The position numbers were made by a program, and so were the translations under genes. Below are positions 1 to 8,315 of a stretch of 42,933 nucleotides of DNA, piece by piece. The stretch spans positions 36,055 to 78,987 of the forward strand of contig DIYZ01000084.1 in assembly GCA_002427845.1 (NCBI GenBank), in the 5' to 3' direction. Numbering within the stretch: position 1 is the stretch's first letter; each line of letters opens with the position of its first letter. The notes under the pieces are model-generated. The model saw only the letters and a list, made by a program, of their open reading frames with translations, did no database searches and was not told where the DNA came from. This DNA comes from Chloracidobacterium sp. UBA6041. GTDB taxonomy: Bacteria > Acidobacteriota > Blastocatellia > Pyrinomonadales > Pyrinomonadaceae.

Positions 1-567
1 GAAGGCTTTATCTGCCATGTCAGCTTCGCAGTTAACGCGCGGCCATTTGTAATTCCCACGGGCTACGCTCGCGTAGACGATCAACTCTACATTCACGGTT
101 CCCAGCTTAGCCGGATGCTCCGCACGTTGGCGCAAGGTGTTGATGTTTGCGTGGCGGTCACGCTTATTGACGGTCTCGTCCTGGCGCGCTCGGCTTTTCA
201 TCATTCGATGAACTATCGTTCCGTCGTAATCTTTGGACGTGCTTCCGTCGTTGAAGAGAAAGCGGCGAAGCTCACCGCTCTGCGCGCCTTTTCGGAACAT
301 GTTATTCCCGGCCGATGGGATGAAGCGCGCCAACCAACCGAGGCGGAACTCAAAGCCACGACCGTGCTGTCGCTACCGCTCGTGGAAGTTTCGGCCAAGG
401 TGCGCACCGGGCCGCCGCTGGACGATGAAGAAGATTATGAATTGCCGGTTTGGGCCGGCGTTATTCCTCTACGGCTAATAGCACGCGAGCCGACACCTGA
501 TCCTCGTCTGTCTTCCCATATTGATTTGCCGCCTTACGCGCGCAACTATGCCCGACATCAGGACTAG
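1..567 (+). CDS. PPOX-family FMN-binding protein (Pyridox_ox_2 / NimA-like), 5'-truncated
   Basis: The open frame runs from base 1 without a start, so the gene enters from outside the window. The first in-frame ATG, at 115, is internal: the upstream codons already read as family sequence, with GFICHVSFAV and GYARVDDQLYIHGS. The split-barrel flavin-binding fold of the pyridoxamine-5'-phosphate-oxidase-like family is indicated by these strands and by SAFHHSMNYRSVVIFGRA. The conserved end of the family follows, with VSAKVRTGPP and an acidic DDEEDYELPVWAGVIPL stretch. Members are usually about 210-230 residues long and 189 codons are visible, so roughly 30 residues are probably missing. Family members are FMN-dependent reductases or oxidases of unknown substrate, or nitroimidazole-resistance-like proteins. 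True pyridoxamine phosphate oxidase activity is not implied. It ends 21 bases before the hydrolase gene and may share its transcript. Confidence 0.85.
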   Translation, partial: EGFICHVSFAVNARPFVIPTGYARVDDQLYIHGSQLSRMLRTLAQGVDVCVAVTLIDGLVLARSAFHHSMNYRSVVIFGRASVVEEKAAKLTALRAFSEHVIPGRWDEARQPTEAELKATTVLSLPLVEVSAKVRTGPPLDDEEDYELPVWAGVIPLRLIAREPTPDPRLSSHIDLPPYARNYARHQD

Positions 568-588
568 ACCGCCCTGACTGGATAAACA

Positions 589-2136
589 ATGCGAACAAAG
601 ACCCCCATAAGGCGCACTCTGGCTCTGGTTCCTCTTTTCACCCTTTCGCTTGTGGCAAACGCAAAGTCACACGCTTCGCCTGCGGGCCGTTTGCAACCCG
701 GGCTGCCCGGCGTCGCTGCGAGCCCGCTCAATTCGTTCATTCAAAAAAAGGTTGACGGCATTTGGTTAGGGGCTATCGAGGTTAGCGGCTTCAAACTGCG
801 CTTGGCGCTAAAAATTACGCGGCGCGCTGATGGCACACTGACTGCCAAACTCGATAGCATCGATCAAGGAGCTAACGACTTACCGATCGACACAATAACC
901 TTGGAAGGAGAAACAGTACGCTTCCAGGCGAGCACCCTTGGACTTAGCTTTGAGGGGAAACTCAACTCTGACAGCTCGGAACTATCGGGGCAACTAAAAC
1001 AGGGGCCTGCTTCCCACCCCGTCATCTTCAAACGAACCGACAGACCGCCAACCCTTAATCGTCCGCAGGACCCACAAAAGCCTTATCCCTATGCGGCAGA
1101 GGAAGTCAGTTATGAAAACAAAACTGATAAGGTCAAACTCGCCGGAACTCTAACGTTGCCAAACTCGAAGAGACCGGTTCCGGCCGTAGTTTTGATTACC
1201 GGCTCTGGCCCTGAGGATCGAAACGAAACTGTTTTCGGGCATCGCCCCTTTCTCGTCATCGCTGACTATCTCACGCGTCGTGGCATTGCCGTCCTGCGCG
1301 TTGACGACCGCGGCGTCGGCGGCACGTCTCCCGGTTCTCCAGAAACAGACACGAGCGAAAACTTTGTGGCGGATGTTCTGACCGGGGTGGCGTTTCTCAA
1401 GAACAGGAAAGAGATTAATCCGCGACAAATCGGGCTCATCGGACATAGCGAAGGAGGCATGATTGCTCCGCTGGCGGCGGTGAAATCGAAAGATGTTGCG
1501 TTTATTGTGCTGCTGGCCGGGCCGGGGCAAAAGGGCGCGGACGTCGTATTGGCGCAAGGCGACCTGCTGTTGAAAGCGAGCGGCGCCGACGCGGAGACCA
1601 TCAGGCAAACGCGAATCGTGTTCAGCAAAATATTTGTCATCCTGCAGAATGAAAAAGACAATCTCGCGGCCGAAAAACAGATCCGTGAAATGGTCGCCGC
1701 GCAGGTAGCAGGAATGACCGGTGACCAGAAGAAAACTTTTGCCCCGGTCGTCTCCACCATAGATTCCCAAATGCCTTTGTACTCTTCAGCCTGGTTTCGC
1801 TATTTCCTGTCATACGATCCTGCGCCCACCCTTCGTAGAGTGCGGATTCCGGTGCTCGCCTTGGTGGGTGAAAAAGATTTGCAGGTTCCGCCTCAGGAGA
1901 ATTTGCGGCTAATTAAAGCCTCGTTGAAAACCGGCGGGAACAGAGATTACACTGCTCTCGTTCTGCCCGGACTAAACCACTTGTTTCAACACACCAATGG
2001 AACCGGATCGCCTTCCGAGTATGGGGCGATCGATGAAACTATCTCCGCCGATGCTTTGCAAACGATGTCGGATTGGATACTGAGACACACCAGCGTCGCA
2101 GCTCGCGCAACTACCGGGAAGCGCGCGAGAAAGTGA
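589..2136 (+). CDS. Secreted alpha/beta hydrolase with N-terminal beta-rich domain
   Basis: The protein has 515 residues. Residues 1-30 form a Sec signal peptide (basic start, then LALVPLFTLSLVANA). Residues about 50-150 form a beta-rich domain (DGIWLGAIEVSGFKLRLALKI...) that often precedes hydrolases in this group. Residues about 170-500 form the alpha/beta hydrolase core. The nucleophile elbow is GHSEGG with Ser287, the acid is probably Asp430 in VGEKDLQVPP, and the histidine is probably His464 in GLNHLFQ, so the triad is complete. The oxyanion-region motif ITGSGPEDRNE and the DDRGVGGTS turn are typical of the peptidase S9-like/dienelactone hydrolase-like group. It probably acts in the periplasm as an esterase or peptidase; the substrate cannot be told. 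No clear Shine-Dalgarno site precedes the ATG. Confidence 0.88.
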   Translation: MRTKTPIRRTLALVPLFTLSLVANAKSHASPAGRLQPGLPGVAASPLNSFIQKKVDGIWLGAIEVSGFKLRLALKITRRADGTLTAKLDSIDQGANDLPIDTITLEGETVRFQASTLGLSFEGKLNSDSSELSGQLKQGPASHPVIFKRTDRPPTLNRPQDPQKPYPYAAEEVSYENKTDKVKLAGTLTLPNSKRPVPAVVLITGSGPEDRNETVFGHRPFLVIADYLTRRGIAVLRVDDRGVGGTSPGSPETDTSENFVADVLTGVAFLKNRKEINPRQIGLIGHSEGGMIAPLAAVKSKDVAFIVLLAGPGQKGADVVLAQGDLLLKASGADAETIRQTRIVFSKIFVILQNEKDNLAAEKQIREMVAAQVAGMTGDQKKTFAPVVSTIDSQMPLYSSAWFRYFLSYDPAPTLRRVRIPVLALVGEKDLQVPPQENLRLIKASLKTGGNRDYTALVLPGLNHLFQHTNGTGSPSEYGAIDETISADALQTMSDWILRHTSVAARATTGKRARK

Positions 2137-2197
2137 TCCGGCCGCCTGGGCTTTCGTAAGCCGATCACCAATTGCGGCTCGATTTCCGGTTTGCAAT

Positions 2198-2779
2198 ATG
2201 TCTGCAAAGTTTACTTTCAAAAAAGGAAGTCTTTGGCCGCTGCTTGCGATCGTCGGACTGTTTGGAGTCACGGCGTTTTTGCTTCGCACTGAAGGGCGTT
2301 TGTGGATCTGTTCCTGCGGCAAGCTCTTGCTATGGTCAGGCAAGGTCTGTAGTTCAGATAACTCTCAACACTTCTTCGATCCTTACAGCTTCACGCATGT
2401 GCTTCACGGTGTAGTTTTTTTCTGGCTGATAGCCTGGCTCCTGCCGCGTTGGAAATCATCGCGGCAGCTAACGCTCGCCATCGCAGTGGAAGCTCTGTGG
2501 GAAGTCTTTGAAAACACCAACTTCATTATTGCGCGGTACCGCACGGAGACAGCGGCGCTTGGATATCAAGGCGACAGCGTAGTCAACTCTTTCGGCGACA
2601 TTATCTGTTGTGTGGGTGGCTTCATGCTCGCGCGGCAGCTTGGTTGGCGCCGCTCTCTGGCGGTGTTTGCAGTGTTGGAACTGGTTTTGATCCTTTGGAT
2701 CCGGGATAGCCTGCTGCTGGAGATCCTCATGCTGCTTTTTCCTATCCACGCAATTAGGGCGTGGCAAATGTGCATGTAG
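2198..2779 (+). CDS. DUF2585 (UPF0314) integral membrane protein
   Basis: The protein has 193 residues with four or five hydrophobic segments (about 10-29, 70-85, 133-150 and 155-180). It carries the signature of the DUF2585/UPF0314 family: a short Cys-containing loop (LWICSCGKLLLWSGK), then SSDNSQHFFDPYSFTHVLHGVVFFW, a Trp-Glu-containing helix (EALWEVFENTNFIIARYR) and GDSVVNSFGDIICCVGGF. The conserved His, Glu and Asp residues inside membrane segments suggest a metal- or substrate-binding site, but no biochemical function is known for the family. It lies 61 bases after the hydrolase and 49 before the kinase on the same strand, so cotranscription is possible. Confidence 0.85.
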   Translation: MSAKFTFKKGSLWPLLAIVGLFGVTAFLLRTEGRLWICSCGKLLLWSGKVCSSDNSQHFFDPYSFTHVLHGVVFFWLIAWLLPRWKSSRQLTLAIAVEALWEVFENTNFIIARYRTETAALGYQGDSVVNSFGDIICCVGGFMLARQLGWRRSLAVFAVLELVLILWIRDSLLLEILMLLFPIHAIRAWQMCM

Positions 2780-2828
2780 CAATTCAAGATTTACGATTCC
2801 AACTTCACGCGGTAGCATACCTACGCGA

Positions 2829-4961
2829 ATGATTGATTTGGATCACTACATCGGCCAGGTGCTTGACGAAAAGTATCGCCTGGAGCGACTGCTGGGCCGG
2901 GGCGGGATGGGTGCCGTTTATCTGGCTAGTCATCTCGGCACTGAACGCTACGTTGCGCTCAAGTTGATCACCCCGCAGTTCATGCGTAACCCGGAGTTTG
3001 TGGCGCGCTTCAAACGCGAAGCACGCGCTGCCGGTCGCTTGCGCCATCCCAACGTTGTCGATGTTACTGACTTCGGATTCGCACAAGCGGGCGGCGAGCC
3101 CGTCGCTTATCTGGTAATGGAGTATCTCGACGGTTGTACACTCGGCGATGTCTTGACCGAGGAGAAGCGCCTGCCGTTGGAATGGGGGGTGGATATTCTC
3201 GAGCAAGTCTGCTCAGCCGTGCACGAAGCGCACCAACAGGGAATTGTCCATCGTGACCTAAAACCCGATAACATCTGGCTCGAACCAAACCGGCTGGGTG
3301 GTTATCGAGTCAAGGTGCTCGACTTTGGTATCGCGAAACTCGCTGAAACCGATGTTTCTGTAACCGACGCGTCGGCTTCTCCGACTTCCGCTCCCGCAGT
3401 GGACGCACCAGGCCGGCACGCTACGCAGGGTATCGCCGCAGGGTTAAGCAAGACTGCCTCCGCAACATCGCATACTAACGGCGGAGACCTGGAGAAGGAC
3501 ACTCTCGTTTATGCGATCGAGCCCGACGGAGAAGCTCTCGCAAAACATGATGCCCAACGTTCAAATGATCTGCCGCGTTCAAATGAACATGACCCAACGC
3601 AACTTTTCGCCGAGTCTCCGCCGCGCACAATCGAAACAAGCACCAATCCTCTTCATTCAGGCGACGACGACGGCGATGGAACTCTAATGTTCGATCGCGA
3701 TACGCAGCGAACCACGCTCGGTAAGCAAACGGCATTCGCTGCAATCAATACGCGAGGGGCCGAGTTGACGCGCGTGGGCGCCATTATGGGGACGCCGGTT
3801 TACATGTCGCCCGAGCAATGTGCTGCCAAACCTTTGGACGCACGCTCCGACATCTACAGTTTGGGCGTGATCGCTTACCAGATGCTTGCGGGCTCGCCGC
3901 CTTTTGCGGGCGAAACAGGCGGCGTCATGCGGGAGCACATCAACCTTCTGCCGCCGCCCTTGCGCGAGCGAAACAAGAAAGTGCCAAAGCGCGTGGCGCA
4001 GGTTGTGATGAGTGCACTTTCCAAGAAGCCGGAAGATCGTCCACAGACCGCTGCTGCGTTTGCCAGTTCATTGCGAGCGCAGGCTGAAGGCATCGGATCG
4101 CTTTATCGGCGCGCGTTCGCACTGTATAGCGAATACTTTCCCAAGTTTCTCAGGCTCTCGCTCATCGCACATATTCCCGTCATCGTGTGTACGCTCTTGA
4201 TGATTGTTTTAGAACTGGGTGAAAACTCTCTTACTCAACACGGATTGGCGCTCAAAGTGTTGTTTTTCATCGCCCTGGGGTTGCTCGGGTTGCTACAAGT
4301 CGCCGCTTACTTTGTGGCCGCATCAGCCATCTCAGGCATGACCGCAATCATCGTCACCCAATTGACAGTAGCGCCGTTGCGTCCAGTCGAATTGCGGACC
4401 GCTTTCGCCGTTCTGAAAAAACGCTGGAAGCCATTTCTGAAAACAGCCATTCGCGTCACACTACGCATCGCAATCGGCTTCATACTTCTGGTCATTCCCG
4501 GCATTGTCATGACCATCCGTTATGCGCTTTACGCGCCCGTGGTCCTGATCGAAGGCCTGGAGAAGAAGGCGGCCTTGCGACGAGCTCGTGAGCTGGCGGC
4601 GCGTTCCTGGCGCACAATCGTTATTGTTTCGCTGCTGCAAGTTCTAATTCCCATAGCCGTAAGCGCAGCGCTGGGCCGCATAACTGTGACGGCGCGAAAT
4701 AACGGGCTACACGTAATTAAAACGTCCACCACGGGTCAGATTTATCAACAGCTCTCGGGCCTTATAAACATTGTGATCGTTCCCTTGATGTCGATCGTGC
4801 CGGCGTTGCTCTATTTGAAGATGCGCCAACTGGGTGGCGAGACACTTGGTGAAGCGCTGGCCCAGATCGAAGAAGTGGACACGAAGCGCAGTGAATGGCA
4901 ACGACGCATGCGGAGGCGGCTAAGTCTCCACACTCCCCGAACGAATACACCCCGTACCTGA
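2829..4961 (+). CDS. Hanks-type Ser/Thr protein kinase with long activation-loop insert and C-terminal membrane domain
   Basis: The protein has 710 residues. The kinase domain occupies about 16-420. It shows the glycine loop GRGGMGAV (23-30), catalytic Lys45 in ALKLI, HRDLKPDN with Asp143 and Asn148, DFG at 165-167 and the GTPVYMSPE end of the activation segment at 321-329. Between DFG and GTP there are about 155 residues instead of the usual 20-25. The extra stretch is Ser/Thr/Asp-rich, looks disordered and contains two similar threonine motifs (DTLVY at 224-228 and GTLMF at 284-288). Residues about 430-690 hold roughly five membrane segments. Their ...PGIVMTIRYALYAPVVLIEG... region and following RRARELA helix resemble the GPDPase-type/YciC-like membrane domain. 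The product is a membrane-anchored kinase with an N-terminal cytoplasmic catalytic domain and no extracytoplasmic PASTA sensor. Confidence 0.93.
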   Translation: MIDLDHYIGQVLDEKYRLERLLGRGGMGAVYLASHLGTERYVALKLITPQFMRNPEFVARFKREARAAGRLRHPNVVDVTDFGFAQAGGEPVAYLVMEYLDGCTLGDVLTEEKRLPLEWGVDILEQVCSAVHEAHQQGIVHRDLKPDNIWLEPNRLGGYRVKVLDFGIAKLAETDVSVTDASASPTSAPAVDAPGRHATQGIAAGLSKTASATSHTNGGDLEKDTLVYAIEPDGEALAKHDAQRSNDLPRSNEHDPTQLFAESPPRTIETSTNPLHSGDDDGDGTLMFDRDTQRTTLGKQTAFAAINTRGAELTRVGAIMGTPVYMSPEQCAAKPLDARSDIYSLGVIAYQMLAGSPPFAGETGGVMREHINLLPPPLRERNKKVPKRVAQVVMSALSKKPEDRPQTAAAFASSLRAQAEGIGSLYRRAFALYSEYFPKFLRLSLIAHIPVIVCTLLMIVLELGENSLTQHGLALKVLFFIALGLLGLLQVAAYFVAASAISGMTAIIVTQLTVAPLRPVELRTAFAVLKKRWKPFLKTAIRVTLRIAIGFILLVIPGIVMTIRYALYAPVVLIEGLEKKAALRRARELAARSWRTIVIVSLLQVLIPIAVSAALGRITVTARNNGLHVIKTSTTGQIYQQLSGLINIVIVPLMSIVPALLYLKMRQLGGETLGEALAQIEEVDTKRSEWQRRMRRRLSLHTPRTNTPRT

Positions 4962-5088
4962 TTCGCGATTTTCTGGCTGAACACTAGCATCGCGCACAAT
5001 CCCTTCTTACACGCAAATCAAAATGAGATAACAGTGCAGGCGCTGCGCTGTCGCTGAAAGGAAGTTAACTAAAGCCTAACCGCGTAAG
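4962..5088. other. Intergenic region between convergent kinase and DinB genes
   Basis: These 127 bases separate the stop of the kinase (+) from the stop of the DinB gene (-). No strong hairpin with a T-tract and no repeat from the families seen elsewhere in the window was found. Confidence 0.5.
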
Positions 5089-5601
5089 TTACAAGTATCG
5101 CTCCCGCAGGATCGCCAGGTGGTGAGCGACGTGGCCGGCGATGATGTAACCAAGGGCGCGGACAGTGAAAGAGTTGCTACCGGCGATGCCGCTGCGCGAC
5201 CAGGCCTCCGGCGGAAGATTGCGGAAGAATGCGAGCGTAGCCACACGAATCGCGTGGAATTCTTCAACGTGCCGCATCCAGGAAATCTGGTCGGCTGCAG
5301 CCGCTGCGACGGCAATATTCTGATCGAAGCTCGGAAGCGGATCGGGGAAGCCGCGCGCAAACCATAAAGCGCGGAAGAGAAAAGTTCTTTCGGTGTCGTT
5401 CACATGACTCAACAACTGGCGCATGGACCACTTGTCCGGCGCGTAGCGATGCAGCGATTGTTCGTCGCTGATCGCCGAGAGAAACGGAACTGTTTCTTCT
5501 AACTGAGACTCGAGCACACTCAAAATATCTTCGCTCGTGATCAGATCAGTGTAAGTGGAGTAGTAAGCGGCTGCTTCGTTTGGTTCTGGACGTCCTATCA
5601 T
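5089..5601 (-). CDS. DinB-fold (DinB_2/YfiT-like) putative metal-dependent protein
   Basis: The protein has 170 residues and is predicted to form a four-helix bundle of the DinB/YfiT superfamily. The metal-binding histidine triad is recognisable: His66 in LLSHVNDTERTFLFR, and His157 and His161 in the last helix AGHVAHHLAIL. WSMRQLLSHV and the C-terminal HxxxH are the family hallmarks. Characterised members are thiol S-transferases (bacillithiol or mycothiol dependent) or damage-inducible proteins; the substrate here is unknown. It begins 48 bases downstream of the MauE-thioredoxin fusion gene on the same strand and is probably cotranscribed with it, which fits a thiol-related role (inference). 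Confidence 0.87.
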   Translation of the reverse strand: MIGRPEPNEAAAYYSTYTDLITSEDILSVLESQLEETVPFLSAISDEQSLHRYAPDKWSMRQLLSHVNDTERTFLFRALWFARGFPDPLPSFDQNIAVAAAAADQISWMRHVEEFHAIRVATLAFFRNLPPEAWSRSGIAGSNSFTVRALGYIIAGHVAHHLAILRERYL

Positions 5602-5649
5602 GGCTTATCTAAATTTGGGCTGGTGCCGTTGGGCAATTTTTGTTTCGAT

Positions 5650-6681
5650 TTACTGCAACGCCTGCGAGTCACCTGATTTTGGCTGGTGTCCGTTGTTTGA
5701 GCTCACCGGATTCCCGACAATAGTATCCAGCAGCTTGCGGATTTCGTCGCCGCCGGCCGCGGGAAGGCTTGCGATTCTGCCATCAGTATTGACCAACACG
5801 GCGGTCGGCGTCGCCGTCGCCCCGTACTTCTCTCCGACTTCACGGGCTTTCTGCAAAAGGACCTGTCCCAGGCCGTTTTTCGCTACGTTAACAAAGTTTT
5901 CTTTTATCGTGCCCCGGCTGATCAAAGCAATTGTCAGCTTATGACTATGGGCCTGTTGCCAGTTTTTGATTTCCTCAAACAGCACAATGCAGGGACCGCA
6001 CAGCGGATTAGTGAAGATGAGTAATAATGGTTTGCCATAACTTAGTAACTGATCCAACGATCTGCTGCCGCCGTCATAAGCAGGAAGGTCAAAGTGGGGC
6101 GCAATTGAATCGACGGGTAATCCCAGAGGTAATTTTGCAGCCTCCGCCTCTAACCGCTTCCGTCGCTTTTGCAAATAAAACAGTATTGCCGCCGCGACGA
6201 TAAGCACGCCAAGCACTGACAGCCATTGAGTCACGCTGAGGTGAACCAGCGTTTGCATGATGTCCGGACTTGGTTCGCTGCGCCCCTGCAAGAGCAGAAA
6301 CACCGCTCCAAGCGCGAACACGACGTTGCGAACAAGCGTTGACCAACCCAGCGGTCGAGAGTAAAGCTGACCAAAACAGTGACAATCGTGCGTGCGGCCC
6401 TGTGCGAGGTTTACGCCGATGGCCACTACGAACAGGCCCAACAGCAATAGGCCCGCGAGCGCGCTCCACCAAACCGAATTACTAAAAAGAAGCCCGGCCG
6501 CGACGCTCAGCTCAAGAAACGGCAGAACGAATGCCAGCGTCGGCGCCAGCGGGTTAGGTGCGCCGAAGTCTTTTACAGCCTTCCGCGTGCCGGGCTGGTC
6601 AATTAGTTTCGTAACTCCGGCGATGCCAAAGACCGCGCTAAGCGCGATTCGAACGAAGACGATTGCCAGCAGCATAGTCAA
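5650..6681 (-). CDS. MauE/DoxX-like membrane domain fused to a periplasmic-type thioredoxin domain
   Basis: The protein has 343 residues. Residues 1-135 form a four-helix DoxX/MauE-like membrane domain (RIALSAVFGIAGVTKLID, then FLELSVAAGLLF) with a Cys pair in HDCHCFGQ (Cys100, Cys102), characteristic of MauE-type proteins. Residues about 148-171 add a further membrane span. Residues 190-325 form a TlpA/AhpC-like thioredoxin domain with the redox motif CGPC (228-231) and the cis-Pro region ATPTAVLV. MauE and MauD act together in maturation of disulfide-rich periplasmic methylamine dehydrogenase. The fusion suggests electrons or disulfides pass from the membrane part to the thioredoxin part. 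No methylamine dehydrogenase gene is nearby, so the client is unknown. The next gene downstream encodes a DinB protein. Confidence 0.88.
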   Translation of the reverse strand: MTMLLAIVFVRIALSAVFGIAGVTKLIDQPGTRKAVKDFGAPNPLAPTLAFVLPFLELSVAAGLLFSNSVWWSALAGLLLLGLFVVAIGVNLAQGRTHDCHCFGQLYSRPLGWSTLVRNVVFALGAVFLLLQGRSEPSPDIMQTLVHLSVTQWLSVLGVLIVAAAILFYLQKRRKRLEAEAAKLPLGLPVDSIAPHFDLPAYDGGSRSLDQLLSYGKPLLLIFTNPLCGPCIVLFEEIKNWQQAHSHKLTIALISRGTIKENFVNVAKNGLGQVLLQKAREVGEKYGATATPTAVLVNTDGRIASLPAAGGDEIRKLLDTIVGNPVSSNNGHQPKSGDSQALQ

Positions 6682-7009
6682 AAAGAAGAGTCAGCACTCA
6701 GGATAACGAAGTCAGAAAACCTTGACTAGTTTAGCCCAGGCAAGGGGAAACGGGGAAAAGGCGAAAGGGTTGGCACAAGCTTGAAGCACGGCCGCGAAGA
6801 TCGTCTTTAGCAACCCTTCATAGTATTCTTGCGCACGGCGCGCGTGCACGTTAGCCCGCGTTTCTTGCGCTCCATTTTTCGTCGCAGCGGCAAAATTAGT
6901 CCAAGTCCAAGATCGGGGGAACCTGGGTCGGGCCGGAACCGTTTCTTATGTGCGGAGTGTCCACGAAGAGGCGGGCTTCCCATTAATCTAAAGCGGAAGG
7001 AACAATTCT
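6682..7009. other. Divergent intergenic region (MauE-Trx / zinc-ribbon gene)
   Basis: These 328 bases lie between divergently transcribed genes and should hold both promoters. A purine-rich ribosome-binding stretch (GGAAGGAA, about 6991-6998) precedes the zinc-ribbon ATG at 7010. Short open frames here have no recognisable protein character. No repeat, hairpin or RNA gene was recognised. Confidence 0.5.
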
Positions 7010-7459
7010 ATGTATTGCCCGGCATGTGGCACACCGATGGCTGATGGTCTCAGTTATTGCAATCGCTGCGGAATGAATCTGAAGGAGCGGACCGAGCCGA
7101 GAACCGGCGCGATCGCTGCGTTCCTAACAGCTATCACTCTGATTGGCGTAATAGGGTTAGGCATTATGTTGGGTGGTGCTCTGACACTCAGTGAAGAAGC
7201 TCACCTTGGTGAAGACGTCGTCGGCCTTTTCATGTTAATGACTTTCGCGATGACGGCTTTAATCGAGTTTCTCCTTGGCAGACAGCTCTCAAAAATCACC
7301 GGCTCGAGTGAGCGGAAAACCAGGAACTTGCGACAACCACCCGCAATGCAGAATGAACTTGGTCCGGCGCAACCACGAACGTTGCCTGAACCAATCCCAA
7401 GTGTCACTGAGAATACAACTCGAACCCTGGAATACTCGCGCAACGAGCCTTTGAAATAA
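7010..7459 (+). CDS. Zinc-ribbon membrane protein
   Basis: The protein has 149 residues. The N-terminus is a zinc ribbon of the zinc_ribbon_2/DUF-type: Cys3-x2-Cys6 and Cys17-x2-Cys20 (YCPACG and YCNRCG). Two predicted membrane helices follow (about 33-58 and 68-90), then a hydrophilic, Pro- and Glu-rich tail that looks disordered. Such small zinc-ribbon/membrane proteins are common and mostly uncharacterised. They may act as adaptors, but no function can be assigned. It is followed after 38 bases by the GIN-domain lipoprotein gene on the same strand, so the two probably form an operon. Confidence 0.8.
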   Translation: MYCPACGTPMADGLSYCNRCGMNLKERTEPRTGAIAAFLTAITLIGVIGLGIMLGGALTLSEEAHLGEDVVGLFMLMTFAMTALIEFLLGRQLSKITGSSERKTRNLRQPPAMQNELGPAQPRTLPEPIPSVTENTTRTLEYSRNEPLK

Positions 7460-7497
7460 CGAGCCTGGCGCTCCAACTCTGAAGGAGAAACACTAAC

Positions 7498-8157
7498 GTG
7501 AAGAAACTTGCCCTGCTGATAGTCCTGATGTCGCTCGTCGCAGGCTGCCATCGAATACACGACGAGATTGCCGGCTCGGGCCACACGCAAAAGCAAAAGC
7601 GCGACGTGTCTTCATTCAAATCCATTTCTACCCAGGGTGCGTTTGATATCGACGTCGTAAGCCAAAAACCACTGGGTCTGGAGATCGAAGGCGACGACAA
7701 CGTACTGCCGTTGGTCACCACCGAAGTTTCAAACGGCGTGCTCTACGTAAAGAGTCTGCGCCCTTACTCAACATCACAGCCAATCACTCTAAGAATCGCC
7801 GTACCGGATCTTGAGGGTCTTTCCGTATCAGGAGCAGGAACAATCAACGTTTCCGGATTGAAGAGCGAGAAGTTTGAAATTGATGCGAACGGCGCACCGA
7901 CGATTAAGGTCTCCGGAGAAACGAAACTCGTCGACATCGACACGAACGGCGCCGGCAATATCGATACGCACAAGTTGCGCGCGGCGCGTGCGGTAGTCGA
8001 TTCAAAGGGAGTTTCCCGCGTGGAAGTTTATGCCGGCGAACAACTGGATGTATCAGTCGCCGGACCGTCGCACGTGACATACGAAGGTAACCCGGTTGTG
8101 AAGCAAACGGTTCATGGGCCAGGCAGCGTGGACAAAAAAGAATCCGAGGGAAGCTAG
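7498..8157 (+). CDS. GIN-domain (DUF2807) lipoprotein
   Basis: The protein has 219 residues and starts at GTG 7498, with the strong Shine-Dalgarno GAAGGAG at 7481-7487. The signal peptide ends in a lipobox VAGC with lipidation at Cys17. The body is a right-handed beta-helix-like GIN ('head, gin') domain of the DUF2807 type: FKSISTQGAFDIDV, then repeated short strands such as LSVSGAGTINVSG, EIDANGAPTIKVSG and VDIDTNGAGNIDT. Members are surface or periplasmic proteins that may bind polymers or act as putative auto-transporter adhesin-like domains; no enzyme motif is visible. It is probably cotranscribed with the upstream zinc-ribbon gene. Confidence 0.9.
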   Translation: MKKLALLIVLMSLVAGCHRIHDEIAGSGHTQKQKRDVSSFKSISTQGAFDIDVVSQKPLGLEIEGDDNVLPLVTTEVSNGVLYVKSLRPYSTSQPITLRIAVPDLEGLSVSGAGTINVSGLKSEKFEIDANGAPTIKVSGETKLVDIDTNGAGNIDTHKLRAARAVVDSKGVSRVEVYAGEQLDVSVAGPSHVTYEGNPVVKQTVHGPGSVDKKESEGS

Positions 8158-8254
8158 GCCCTTCACTTTTTTCCTGATCGACCCGGATCTGTAATCGGTT
8201 AGAAATTCTCACTAGCCGAAATGTCTGTCGTGTCAGATCGTCGGCATTTTTCTG

Positions 8255-8283
8255 TTGACATTCCACTCATTACTGAATAACTA
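8255..8283 (+). promoter_or_regulatory. Candidate sigma-70-type promoter of the ferredoxin gene
   Basis: A perfect -35 box TTGACA (8255-8260) is followed 17 bases later by a weak -10 candidate, TAACTA (8278-8283). The ferredoxin start is at 8316, and AAGGAG at 8298-8303 lies 12 bases before it, which is slightly long spacing. The -10 match is poor, so this is tentative. Confidence 0.4.
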
Positions 8284-8315
8284 TTTGCAATCATCGAAAG
8301 GAGCTTACTTCCCCA

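Noticed and set aside
1150..1770. Long antisense frames opposite the hydrolase gene
   Set aside because: They are explained by codon bias in the coding strand; the plus-strand hydrolase has a full catalytic triad.
6829..7044. Open frame upstream of the zinc-ribbon gene, overlapping its start
   Set aside because: Arg/Pro-rich translation without family resemblance; overlaps the well-supported ATG 7010 in another frame.
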